Translations under genes and position numbers: made by a program | Part shown: positions 12,141 to 22,640 of the stretch, piece after piece | Numbering within the stretch: position 1 is the first letter of the stretch | Layout: the number at the start of each line of letters is the position of its first letter | The notes under the pieces: generated by a model | The model's input: only the letters and a program-made list of their open reading frames with translations | The model's database searches: none | What the model was told of the DNA's origin: nothing | From: Zizania palustris | Lineage: Eukaryota > Streptophyta > Magnoliopsida > Poales > Poaceae | NCBI GenBank assembly: GCA_019279435.1 | Contig: JAAALK010000082.1 | Location: 77,906,989 to 77,970,988, forward strand | Length of the DNA: 64,000 nt | Direction of reading: 5' to 3'

Positions 12141-13335
12141 TTTGACATATTTCGATATAAATCGTAGGAACACGACTAATGTGTTAAAAATAGCAAATTA
12201 AATGGTTATACAAAATTACAAACATTTTATGTGGAAGGAGATAAGTTGTACTTTGATTATAAAAAAAAATTAAAGTTGAAATGACTGTGTAATCATAAAT
12301 TTGCTTTCGACCCGAACCTATTCCTTTTGAAAACTGTAATTCAATTCCTGTCATGAGAAGGTCGAGTTTCTTAACATCCTATGTCACAAATTCGTTGAAA
12401 CATTTTCAAATTTTCATCGTAGAATGTAAGTATAATATAATAGCACCATGAAAAATCTCGTATTTTTCAGACTTTATTTGATTTTCTTAGAATTTAAGAA
12501 CCCTTAACCTCCGCATTACCGATCGAGTTTCACAACATAGTTTTTCAGAAAAACTTCGAATTTAGTGTATGTGGGGACAAAAAATTTGACATATTTCGAT
12601 ATAAATCGTAGGAACACGACTAATGTGTTAAAAATAGCAAATTAAATGGTTATACAAAATTACAAACATTTTATGTGGAAGGAGATAAGTTGTACTTTGA
12701 TTATAAAAAAAATTAAAGTTGAAATGACTGTTTAATCATAAATTTGCTTTCGACCCGAACCTATTCCTTTTGAAAACTGTAATTCAATTCCTGTCATGAG
12801 AAGGTCGAGTTTCTTAACATCCTATGTCACAAATTCGTTGAAACATTTTCAAATTTTCATCGTAGAATGTAAGTATAATATAATAGCACCATGAAAAATC
12901 TCGTATTTTTCAGACTTTATTTGATTTTCTTAGAATTTAAGAACCCTTAACCTCCGCATTACCGATCGAGTTTCACAACATAGTTTTTCAGAAAAACTTC
13001 GAATTTAGTGTATGTGGGGACAAAAAATTTGACATATTTCGATATAAATCGTAGGAACACGACTAATGTGTTAAAAATAGCAAATTAAATGGTTATACAA
13101 AATTACAAACATTTTATGTGGAAGGAGATAAGTTGTACTTTGATTATAAAAAAAATTAAAGTTGAAATGACTGTTTAATCATAAATTTGCTTTCGACCCG
13201 AACCTATTCCTTTTGAAAACTGTAATTCAATTCCTGTCATGAGAAGGTCGAGTTTCTTAACATCCTATGTCACAAATTCGTTGAAACATTTTCAAATTTT
13301 CATCGTAGAATGTAAGTATAATATAATAGCACCAT
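12141..13335. repeat. Tandem repeat, 443-444-bp unit, 2.7 copies
   Basis: Units begin with tttgacatatttcgatataa at 12141, 12585 and 13028. The third is cut short at 13335, where copies 1 and 2 would continue into gaaaaatctcg. The copies are nearly identical; the visible differences are a G/T change in the tgactgtgtaatc block and the length of an A-run. That degree of identity points to recent amplification, later than the insertion of the element. No reading frame of note. It lies between tRNA-like segment 1 and the 3' flank of the small gene. Confidence 0.95.
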
Positions 13336-13704
13336 ATACAACATGATAACGAAATTTTTGCAAATTTGCATTTGCACCAGAAAAGTTGGAATTTTGCTCA
13401 GATTAACTGAAGATGATAGCATGACAGAAGCATACAGTCTGATCAGTCAAATTAAGTAAAGATACCACATGCAGTCAATTAGATGTGCCATTAGTAATTC
13501 TTACATATATGATGCAGCCATCAGTCATTAGTTCATTAGTTCAACCACCAACCTAACAAAAGGTACCAGCGATCTATCGATAACAACATCCATCATTAAG
13601 TAACCAAAAGATACGATCGATCATGAACAACAACAACCACACCTAACTAAACAAAAGATGACAACATCCACCACCACTAACTAACTATCACGTCGTTGTC
13701 CATG
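13336..13704. other. 3' flank of the small CACTA gene
   Basis: AT-rich and non-coding. It follows the stop codon of the 13705-14365 gene in that gene's direction and contains short taactaa, aacaa and gatcgat runs. It probably holds the transcript end, but no poly(A) signal is convincing enough to place it. Confidence 0.4.
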
Positions 13705-14365
13705 TCATTTAGAACACATCTTGTCGATCACTATGTCAAGTTTGTCCATCATTACATCCAGCTTCTCGATCACGCAGTCTAGTTGTACAAGCATTAGGTC
13801 TAGATAGTCCTGCATGATTGCAAGAAGATATAAACATTGAAACTCAGATAAGTAACTCATAAATAAAATATTAAATATACTATGAATGCACACTGATATA
13901 GCAATGTAAAATAACTGAAGTATCAGAAGTTCTTGCCTCAACAGTCATCTTGCTGCCACTTGCCTCAACAGTTTTTCCTTTGCCACCAATTCCATCTGCA
14001 GTTGTTCCTTTGCCACCACTTCTGTCTACAGTTTTTTCCTTGGCATGACTTGCCTCAACAGTTTGCCCTTTGGCACGACTTGCCTCTACAGTTTGCCCTT
14101 TACCTTGATGCGGCATGTTGTCGTCCGAGTCCGAGTCCAACTGAAGAACCACACGCTTCCTTTTGGACTTTGGCGCGCAATCGCAAGGGCGGCCTTCTAC
14201 CTTAACCTTACCACACTGGCACACCTCACAGACCCCGCTTGATGTAGTAGATGACCCAGTGTTCTGTTCACTCTTTGGAACCACATACTTTCTTTCGAGT
14301 TTCGTATGACGCCGGAACCTCCCCAATTTGTCCCTCTTCAACTCTTTGTTAGGAGGACCCATCAC
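13705..14365 (-). CDS. Small CACTA accessory protein with short internal repeats and a coiled-coil tail
   Basis: Two exons fit in one frame: 14365-13916 and 13809-13705, with donor TTCA|GTTATT and acceptor TGCAG|GAC. The product is about 184 residues. It starts MMGPPNKELKRDKLGRFRRH, a strongly basic N-terminus. A Cys-rich block (CEVCQCGKVKVEGRPCDC, about 46-63) could bind a metal. KSKRKRVV then resembles a nuclear signal. Next come five or six degenerate copies of a ten-residue unit (GKGQTVEASR, AKGQTVEASH, AKEKTVDRSG and so on). The second exon is a heptad-like helix (LDVMMDKLDIVIDKM). I do not recognise the family. It lies between TNP2 and the TNP1-like gene, in the same orientation, with its own GC-rich leader. 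A DNA-binding or accessory role in transposition is a guess from composition. Confidence 0.6.
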
Positions 14366-14950
14366 TAGAAAAATGCTCGGCTTCTCGGCAAATGAATATT
14401 CAAATTAGATGAAAAGAGCTCAAAGGTATAGTTTTGAAACAGTTTTCAATTAGATGAAAACAGCTGATTAGACAAAAACAGAAGGATATGTTCACTGATT
14501 GAATTTATAACAAAATGAAATCACAAATATGGTGATTCATGTTTATGGTACCCTACTACTCAAATATCAGTATTAAGTATCCCCCACTCATAACAGTAGT
14601 GACACTACATAATTCAGACTAAAACTAACCAGTATGCTCCAAAGTAATTAGAGGTTTTAGGAAAAATCAGTAGAAACAACCAACATTCAAGCTTGGACAT
14701 TCAGTCTTTATTACTCATTTCACTTGAAACATCAAGTAAACATTAAGATTTGATGCAGTGCACTAAATTTCAGAAATGCTATAGATAACCAAACTACAAA
14801 CTGATACTTCATACTAATACTCACAAGAAACATAAAAATTAGAAGGATATATCTTCAAGACTTCAAATAAGTTCACAATACTCAGAAAATGATTCTAGCA
14901 AAACCAGTGAGAAATTACTTGAACTGAACAGCTATCTTTCAAGCATAGGC
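14366..14950. other. AT-rich 5' region or first intron of the small gene
   Basis: No coding signal. It separates the first ATG of the small gene from its GC-rich leader at 14990-15240, as an intron in the 5' untranslated region would. Confidence 0.35.
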
Positions 14951-14989
14951 ACTGTTCTTCAATCAACAAAAGAGATAAGGTCAATGATA

Positions 14990-15245
14990 AAGTGGAGGCG
15001 CACCTCGAGGTCTGGCGAGCGGCCACGAACGGCCACAACCACCAAGTCGCAGCGGCGCAGGGAGCCCCCAAGCGCGCGAGAGAGTGAACGTGGCGGGGGT
15101 CTGAGGCGGCGGCCAACCAACGACGGCTGACCGACGGCGCCCGGCGGCGACGGTGGGGCTTCTGGCAGGCGAAGGGTTCGACGCGCGACGAAAGGGGATT
15201 GGGGAATATTGGGGAGAAGAGGAGGCGTCACGGGCGGCGAAGGGT
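14990..15245 (-). promoter_or_regulatory. GC-rich leader and promoter region of the small gene
   Basis: About 250 bases of GC-rich sequence (ggcggcggccaacc, gcccggcggcgacgg) lie in AT-rich DNA upstream of the small gene, matching the position of the GC-rich leaders of the two other genes. ATTTAG and ATTTAT elements lie just upstream near 15245-15275. The reading frames across it are composition artefacts. Confidence 0.4.
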
Positions 15246-15301
15246 TAAATACTAAATAAAAGTATACATATAAATACGCTGCTTGCACAATACTCTCAGG
15301 A

Positions 15302-15383
15302 AAGCATCGATAGTCCAATGATAGAGGACATGCTGTTTGAACCACAGGTCGGGTGTTCGAACCTCAGAAAGAGCAGGGTTTTT
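15302..15383 (+). other. tRNA-like segment 2 with Pol III boxes and T-run
   Basis: An A-box-like block (TAGTCCAATGATAGAGGA, 15311-15328) is followed at near-normal tRNA spacing by a B-box-like block (GTGTTCGAACCTC, 15353-15365). TTTTT follows at 15379-15383, with a second T-run just after. The T-stem is only partly paired, and the acceptor stem is poor, so it is a decayed tRNA or tRNA-derived piece. It points away from the small gene. Confidence 0.45.
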
Positions 15384-15404
15384 GGATTTTTTAACATACC
15401 CCTA

Positions 15405-15699
15405 TTCAGAACTTTTAACAAAGTTTACTGATTGTAAAGTTTACTGAACTTTTACACTATGCAATCAACATTTCAGAACTTTTACATCAACATTTTCAGA
15501 ACTTTTACATCAACATTTCAGAACTTTTACACCAACATTTCAGAACTTAAAAACTGAATACCAATTCATAACTTTTACTATGCAATCAATTAAGAACTGA
15601 ATCAAGTTTACATTGTCAATAAAATGGATAAAAAACTGAACTTTTACACTATGCAATCAATTCAGAACTGAATCAAGTTTACATTGTCAACTATGCAAT
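15405..15699. repeat. Short degenerate tandem repeat between genes
   Basis: Copies of a unit of about 23 bases (tttcagaacttttacatcaaca) run from about 15470 to 15550, with looser related copies either side (tgaacttttacactatgcaatc, repeated near 15450 and 15640). Non-coding, in the 3' flank of TNP2. Confidence 0.75.
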
Positions 15700-18600
15700 C
15701 TAAACTGTTTCCTCTTCCAACATTTCAGCACCCATGTCAAAATTATCACGTGGTATAACTTTCACCACGGTGTACCACGATTCAGCTCTTGGATCTTGGA
15801 CATAAAATACTTGTTGCACTTGTGAAGAGAAGACAAAAGGATCATGCTCTAATTTTTGTCCTGTGTGTATCGTTCGAGAAAAATTCACAAGGGTAAATCC
15901 AAACTCATCTTTTCGTATCCCAGCCTGATGATGAACATCATACCATTCACCTTTGAAAAGCACTACCTTGTACTCTGCATATGACAATTCAATTATATCT
16001 GACAATCTACCATAATAATGCACACCATCATGTGCGATGTTCACTATACCACTATTCTGTGTCAAGCGTGCAGCCTCACGGCTCATAGTGTGGAACCTAA
16101 AACCATTAATAGAGAATCCACTGCATCTCACACCATATCTGCTAGGTTTTGCAGCCAATGCTCTAACCTTTGCCGTTATGCTTTTTCCATCCCCTAGGAT
16201 AACCTGTTTGTACAAATGCATTTAATTATATCCAATTCAGCTATTAATTAATAGTGTGTGCATACAATGCACCAACTTAAGATGTACACACCTTTTGCTC
16301 TAACCAATCAGGAAAGTGTTCATCGGTCAACTTCTCAATGGAACAAGGTGTCAAATTGGTTGATGGCCCCAGCTTGCTTTTCTCCTCTTCCAAGAACTCT
16401 CTACAAGAATAGGATCAGTGTCATGTCATCAATAAGTTACTACAAAATAACCAAAACCTGGAGAAATATAAGAACAGACCTACGTAAATCCTCAAGTTCA
16501 TCGAAATGTCGCAAGACATATCTGTGTGCCTGAACAAGAACATGCTTATCAACTTTGACCACAATACACTTTCCAATTGGTTCACCAGCACTATCAAACA
16601 AGTACAAGCCTTTTTTTTCATGAGAAGATTCAGGATTTCTAGATGGCCTAGTAAGACGAGTTGTTACTTCTAAAAATCTTGAACAAAAGTCCAAGCATTC
16701 CTCCATGCAATATCCTTCAGCAATTGATCCTTCTGGGTGAGCTCTATTCTTGACAAGTGCCTTTAGCCGAACAAAAAACCTATATGCAAATATGCAATTA
16801 TGAACATGTGTAAGTTGTCGAAATGATTTATTGACAACAACAGTGCAAACTAAATGAAGTTTCATACCTTTCCATGGGGTACATCCATCGGTACTGAACA
16901 GGGCCACCATGTTTAACTTCTTCTACCAAATGCACCATCAAATGCACGCTCACAGTAAAAAATGATGGCAGGAAAGTTCTTTCCATATCACATAGTGTCA
17001 TCACAATACTCTCTTGAAGCTTTACCAACTCATCAACATCTATAACTTTGGAGCACAACATCTTGAAGAAATTAGATAGTTCAACAACTATCCTCATGAC
17101 ATCTTTGCTAGGGTAACAGGATCGGAGCGCCACCGGTAGAATGTCATGTAGTAAAACATGATTGTCATGACTCTTAAGTCCACTTAATGTAAAGTCTTTC
17201 ATGTTCACACACCTAGATATGTTTGATGCATATCCATCAGGGGTCCTAAGGTTTTTTATTACTGAGCAAAGGATCTCCTTTTTCTCTCTAGACATGGTAA
17301 AAGGTGCATCAGGAATCGTCTGCTTTCCATCATTATGTACAACAGGATGAAGATCCTCTCGAATTCTAAGTTCAACTAAATCTAGTCGTGCATTAAGGTC
17401 ATCCTTTGTTTTATGACAAATAGCTAACAAAGTCGAGATAAAGTTGTCGCTCACATTTTTCTCTAAGTGCATTACATCTAGATTGTGTCTTAATCTATTT
17501 TGTTCCCAATATGGTAGATTAAAGAACACTGACCTCTTTTTCAACCAATCTTTAGGATTCTTCACCTCCTGACTAACACTCCCATTTGACTCATTATTTT
17601 GTCCTTTTGTTTTACGCTTGCGTTTCTTAGCACTTTCATCTGCCACTTCCTTATTCTTGCTTTTCTTCTTGTCCTTCTTTGCTATGCTCACCTTTTTCCC
17701 AAGCACAAACTCTCTCCCTTCTAACATTTTAAGAATAGTGCTGACACTCATTGTTTTAGGTGCAAGTTCAGTCTCTATGGAGCCATCAAACTGCATCCTT
17801 TGCCTTCGGTATCTGTGATTTTCTGGCAGCCATCGACGATGACCCATATAGCACGACTTTTTACCATGCTTCAGGCGAAATGATTTTGTCGCTGGACCAC
17901 AAGCAGGACAGGCATATGTACCACCTGTGCTCCATCCACTTAGGTAACCTAATGCTGGAAAATCATTTATAGTCCACAAAAGTGCAGCTTTGAGATGGAA
18001 CTCTTTTTTCGAAGAGGCATCAAATGTTTCAACTCCATCCCACAACAGTAAAAGCTCATCAATCAGGGGCTGCAAATATACATCTATATCATTACCAGGA
18101 GAATCTGGTCCAGGGATGATCATTGACAACATGAAAGATGTTTGCTTCATGCAGATCCAAGGTGGTAGGTTGTAAGGAACGAGCATTACTGGCCATGTAC
18201 TGTGCTTCAAATTCTGATTCCCAAAGGGGTTAAATCCATCACTTGCAAGACCAAGTCGTACATTTCGAGCATCTGCTGCAAATTCAGGATGCCTATCGTC
18301 AAATTCTTTCCAAGCTTCACCATCTGCTGGATGTCGTAGTTTTCCATCTTTTGTTCGTGCCTCCTCATGCCATCGCATATCATCTGAAGTTTTCGTCGTT
18401 GAAAATAACCTCTGGATCCTAGCTATCAATGGAAAATACCGTAACACTTTTGTTGGTTTCCTTTTCCCCTTTTCTTTAGCTGATGACAAATTCTCTTTAA
18501 CAACTTTCCAACGAGAGCTCCCGCACACATGGCAAACATCATTTTTGGCATGTTCACCTCTAAAAAGCATGCAATCTTTGGGGCAAGCATGGATTTTCAC

Positions 18601-19317
18601 ATAATCAAGACCTAGTCCACGTATGATTTTCTTCGCTTCATAATATGTCTTAGGCAGATTTGCTTCACGAGGTAGCACGGCAGATAGTAGACCCAATAGT
18701 GATGCAAATGATTCTTGTGACCAACCATGTAAGCACTTCAAGTGATATAAGTGCACCAAAAAAGACAACCTTGAGTACTTACAATCAGGGTATAACCTTA
18801 CGTGTGCATCCTTTAAGAATCTTGCATATATATTATGATCCCTCCTCGAATCATCGCCTTCACTTGAATTCACATTAATATCCTCTAGGGCATTATGTTC
18901 CATACATGCAAATCTTGCATGAAAATCATCTGCCTCACCTTCAAGCATTCCCGCAGCCCTACCAAATGCAGCATGTAGTAGTTCTTCAATGCTATCCGAT
19001 CCTCCGTCCCGGTGACCTTGTACTATACCCGTGGCAGGCAATGTGGTCATATTAGGCACATCATCAAATGCAATTGTGGGTCTTTCATAATTCTCACCAT
19101 GATGAACCCAAGAGGTATAACCTTGAAGAATACCGTCACACCTCAAATGTGTCTTAACTTCATCACGAGTCTGGTTTATTCTATTCTTACACTTTTTACA
19201 TGGACACAGTATCTCACTGTCAGGTGGAAGGTCCTGATAAGCAAAATTCAAAAATTCCTCAACACCATCTTCATATGAAGTCTCCCGTCTAGATTTTTTC
19301 ATCCAACTTCTATCCAT
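15700..19317 (-). CDS. TNP2-like CACTA transposase, four exons, apparently intact
   Basis: The exons 19317-16868, 16779-16480, 16400-16292 and 16203-15700 join with GT/AG borders and keep one frame for 1121 codons, including the stop. The N-terminus MDRSWMKK with the zinc-like CPCKKCKN is the transposase-associated domain. CHVCGSSRW follows at about residue 260. Transposase_21 follows with LASDGFNPF, LVPYNLPPWICMK, IIPGPDSP, NDFPALGYLSGWS and CPACG, then HNLDVMHLEKNV. The segment ending PVQYRWMYPMER, with what follows, is DUF4218. The last exon is DUF4216 (INGFRFHTM, VVLFKGEWYDV, QQVFYVQDP). TNP2 cuts the element at its TIRs. I chose the ATG at 19317 because MDRSW is the family's usual start and an AG acceptor lies just upstream. 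No stop or frameshift was seen. Catalytic competence is untested. Confidence 0.88.
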
Positions 19318-19334
19318 CACCCTATGTAAGCACA

Positions 19335-19820
19335 TGTGGAATTTAAATCAAACAAATCATGCTTAATTTAAAAGACAGTTACATTACAGCAAATGCTTCA
19401 AGAAATCAAACCACGACAACAAATAACAAGGAAGCTCAATCATATCATACATTTACATTACAGCACGGTTGTAAAAAATGTAACAACAATTTACCAACTG
19501 TGAGCATGGACTGGCCATTAATTTGAGGATATATTCACTAGCTTTCTTCCCCAATTAAACCCCTCGGAGAATACACATGGACTTAAAGTCCAATAATCCA
19601 TCATCTAAATGATGTTGCTCCTTTTTTAAACTAGATTTGATAATTGACGACAGTGCACACATATACTACACTAGTACAGGGAAAAAATGGGTCTCCATTG
19701 TACAGAGAAGCAAACATCCAAGCAGTTGTAGGTGGAGTATCGAGCAACAGGGCAACCGACCTGGTGTATGTTGATGATGACGATGACCTGGGCGACCTAT
19801 GAATCTTGGTGGCACGTCTC
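19335..19820 (-). other. 5' intron or leader of inner TNP2
   Basis: Non-coding AT-rich sequence between the AG just upstream of the TNP2 start codon and the GC-rich leader. It is best explained as an intron in the 5' untranslated region. The donor was not fixed. Confidence 0.4.
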
Positions 19821-20115
19821 GTGAACAGAGAGAGGGAGGGGAGGTGCGGCGGAGGGAGGGGCGCGGCGGTGAGGCGGAGGGAGGGGCGGTGCGGCGGAGG
19901 GAGGGGCGCAGTCGGTGAGGCGGAGGGAGGGGCGGTGCGGCGGAGGGAGGAGCGGCGCAGCGGAGTGACCAGAGGGAGGGGCGGTTCGGCACAGTACGCG
20001 GAGTGAGGGGCAGTGCGACGCAATGCGCGGAGGGAGGGAGCGGCGCGTTGCGTCTCCGGCGGCGGCGTGGGCTGATGAGGCCGACCAGGAGGTGGCGCGG
20101 CGCGTTCGAGGGAGG
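19820..20115 (-). promoter_or_regulatory. GC-rich minisatellite leader of inner TNP2
   Basis: Purine-rich on the + strand, with many copies of gcggagggaggggcg and variants in arrays of about 20-35 bases (19835-20040). It lies at the 5' side of TNP2, where the promoter or first exon should be. The long Pro/Ser-rich reading frames across it on the minus strand come from the repeat and are not believable proteins. Confidence 0.5.
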
Positions 20116-20230
20116 GCACGGCAGTGCGTGGCTGCGCTAAAACAGGATAAAACATGATTGCGATTTAGTTTTAATAGTGGCAGATGCTAATTATATGTTT
20201 ATATGGTTTGTCCAGTGAATAGATCACAAA

Positions 20231-20311
20231 TATGCTCCTAACTCAATGGTAAGGCTGTATTGCTCTTAAGCTCTCAACCCGGGTTCAAGTCCAATGAGGC
20301 ACATTTTTTTT
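20231..20311 (+). other. tRNA-like segment 3 with Pol III boxes and T-run
   Basis: An A-box-like block (TAACTCAATGGTAAGGCT, 20239-20256) and a canonical B-box (GGGTTCAAGTCC, 20281-20292) stand at tRNA-like spacing, followed by eight Ts at 20304-20311. A weak acceptor stem (TGCTC with GAGGCA) and a weak anticodon arm can be drawn. It points away from TNP2, as the other two point away from their genes. Confidence 0.5.
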
Positions 20312-20885
20312 AATTTGAGTTGTACACAATTTTTAGTACATGCTATTTATGCTTATAAGCATGTCAAACTTTGTATCAATTTGTATAGATGCTTATAAGC
20401 ATCTATACCTAGCTATAAACAATTTTTTGATACGCTTTAAACTGTGTCAAGAGGATAATGACACCTCAAAGCGCGTCTATGTCCGTGTCAGTTTTTTTAT
20501 GGTTATTTGATACGCTTTACAACTAATCTACATGTTTTTTTGCGGTTGACAGCATGTTATACTTTGTATCAATTCGCTACGTTTTTCAAATCATGTTAGA
20601 AAACATCTATACCTAGCTATAAACAAATGTTTCATACGCTTTACAATGTCTCTATGGGATAATGATGCTTTAAATTGTGTCTAACTTCGTGTCCTTTTGA
20701 GACGACTTCAATAGCGTGTTAAAAAATATCTTTATATGACTAATAACACTATAAGCGTGTCTAATATCGTAACAATCGGACACATTTTTAAAATCGTGTC
20801 AAAAAACATCTTTACATGTCGACGTAGAGATGCTTTTAATGGCGTTACTACTACAGCGTATCTACAGGGGGGTTTTCTAGTAGTG
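20312..20885. repeat. Inner CACTA right subterminal and terminal region
   Basis: Repeated motifs include gatacgcttta, tagatgcttataagc, acatctatacctagctataaac (twice, near 20397 and 20605) and acacg/cgtgt variants. It ends with the inverted TIR. The outer TNP2 frame resumes at 20886. Confidence 0.8.
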
Positions 20886-21608
20886 ATTTACGACCTCTAC
20901 GAATCTTAGTTTACCACATTTTAAGCATTTCACCTCATTACTATGTTCTTTCCAGAACAACATACAATTATCTCGGCACACATCAATCTTCTCATACTCC
21001 ATACCGAGAGCAGAAAGCATTTTCTTTGACTGGTACAAGTCTTTTGACACCTTATGGTTCTTAGGAAGGATATCGCTGATCAGATTTAAGAGCTTCTTAT
21101 AACAATTGTTTGAAAATGCAAACTTTGACTTAATAGCCATAATACGAGTCACGAAAGCGAGAACGCTTACGGTGGTGTGCTCATGCAATGGCTCTTCTGA
21201 AGCTCGAAGGATGTCGAAAAACTTTTGAACCTCCGGTGTTGGAGGATCATCAGGGTTTGATTCAAACTCCGGTCGTATAGCATCAAGCATCTCATCCATC
21301 CTATCGTCAACAACGCTATCATCTTCTTCTTCCACTACTAATGCCGTTTTTTCACGGCCTGTCTCGCCGTGAAAAGACCAAACTTCATAACCTGGCACGA
21401 AACCATATTTGCAAATATGCAATGACAATGTCCTCTTGTCTTGCCAACGAGAATTTCTGCACTTCATGCATGGGCACCTCGCGCCAGTGTTTGTTGTCAA
21501 AGCGAATGCACGATCAACAAATTTCTCAACGTTGATTACCCACTCCCTCGTGTGAGCTCCACTTTTCATCCAACCACTATACATCCACCGTCGGTCGTCC
21601 TCAGCCAT
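20886..21608 (-). pseudogene. Outer CACTA TNP2 transposase, N-terminal part
   Basis: Opens with MAEDDRRWMYSGW behind an AG acceptor. It has the transposase-associated zinc-like CPCMKCRNSRW, an acidic linker (EEEDDSVVDDRMDEM), then the DILPKNHKVSKDLYQSKK and CRDNCMLFWKEH blocks that precede Transposase_21. The frame runs straight into the inner CACTA insertion at 20885. The remainder is at 4979-6238. I start it at 21608 because the MAEDDRRWM pattern matches the family start. Confidence 0.88.
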
Positions 21609-21717
21609 TCTATAGGCAAAACATTCATTCAATCGAGAATGCATCATAAGTACCAGACGTTTTCTACATATCATGTCCCTATGTCTATAGGAAAAGATAG
21701 GTCCTAAACCCACCAAA

Positions 21718-21900
21718 GAGTGACCGACAGAACGTGGTCTTTATGACGAGCCATGAGTCCGAACGAAATTTCAGCAGCATAACCCCGCTGTTCTCCAATT
21801 GCAGCCCTAATAGTGGTGCAATGGAGAACAACAAGGTTATGTTACTGAAATCCCATTCGGACTCATGACTCATCATAAAATCACGCTCTGTCGCCCACTC
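21718..21900. repeat. Long imperfect inverted repeat (hairpin) upstream of outer TNP2
   Basis: The left arm 21718-21803 and right arm 21817-21900 are complementary over about 85 bases, with only 13 bases between (21804-21816). Shared blocks include CATGAGTCCGAA, ATTTCAG, CATAACC and GTTCTCCA. Most mismatches are C/T or A/G. Transcribed on either strand it would fold into one long stem like a MIR or small-RNA precursor. It lies about 110 bases upstream of the TNP2 start codon, in the likely leader or first intron. Confidence 0.85.
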
Positions 21901-21904
21901 CGAG

Positions 21905-22640
21905 GTTGTCCAAAAAGGGACAATTCCGGACCTACACATCTCACACGCATGACACGTGTGAGACATGTTGGTCCGAAACGGGTGACGCATAGGTTTCGTT
22001 ACACTATCTACGTTGTTGTCAAATAAAAAATTGCATACGAAAAGAAGTATATATAATAAAGTATATATAAATACATACAAGCATAAGTATTCACAAGCAT
22101 AAGCATACATACAACATCACAATCAACAAAATCATAATATGTATCAAAAAAAAATTACGCGTGTAGTTCATGTTACCATCAAAATATGTTATGCATTAAG
22201 AATTCTGAAAATTCACACATCTAATCAAGAAAATTCAAAGTTCTTGAAAATTTCTCTAAATGGCGACATTGTTCATGATTTGAAATCAGAAATCTTGTAT
22301 TGCAATCAGATTTGTGAAGAAAGCATTTGTGAAGAAAACTCACTCTGATCTCATAAGAAAATTAATATCAGCAATATGAAGATGAAACTAGAGACAAAAT
22401 TCAGAACAACCTATTTGGCCTTCTTTTACATACACAAACACAGAAATACTTTGAGTCAGTACTTGGCTCATAGATCACAAGAACTAAAACATCCACAACA
22501 TCGTCTAGGCCATTAATTACTCAAATCAACCACTAAGTTCTAGAGTTCATCATGATCATCAACAGATTCTCAAAACAAACACTAAATCCCCGGAAGGCTA
22601 AACCTACAGAGCTAGATGCAGACCTGGCGACGCCGAGCGG
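21905..22640. other. AT-rich 5' region of outer TNP2
   Basis: No coding signal and no recognised repeat. It lies between the hairpin and the GC-rich leader, probably in a 5' intron. Confidence 0.4.

Larger units (their letters stand above)
6239..20885 (-). mobile_element. Inner CACTA (En/Spm) transposon, 14.6 kb, nested in the outer element's TNP2 gene
   Basis: The left tip is CACTACTAGAAAAC and continues ACCCCCTGTAG. The right tip reads CTACAGGGGGG then TTTTCTAGTAGTG, the near-perfect inverted complement. The 3-bp duplication ATT flanks both ends (6236-6238 and 20886-20888). Terminal and subterminal motifs differ completely from the outer element, so this is another CACTA family. It holds three minus-strand genes: Transposase_24/TNP1-like (8196-11001), a small repeat-containing gene (13705-14365) and TNP2 (15700-19317). 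Each has a GC-rich leader and a tRNA-like segment upstream. It also holds a 443-bp tandem repeat. With an intact-looking TNP2 it is the most complete element here. Whether it can move depends on the second gene, which looks frameshifted. Confidence 0.94.

Noticed and set aside
19631..20155. Pro/Ser/Arg-rich minus-strand frame of 174 codons upstream of inner TNP2
   Set aside because: It is produced by the gcggagggagggg minisatellite. Overlapping frames are equally open, and no domain or conserved block is present.
21718..21900. The hairpin as the known CACTA-derived miR820
   Set aside because: I see no stretch in the arms like the GGCCTCGTGGATGG core that I recall for that family.
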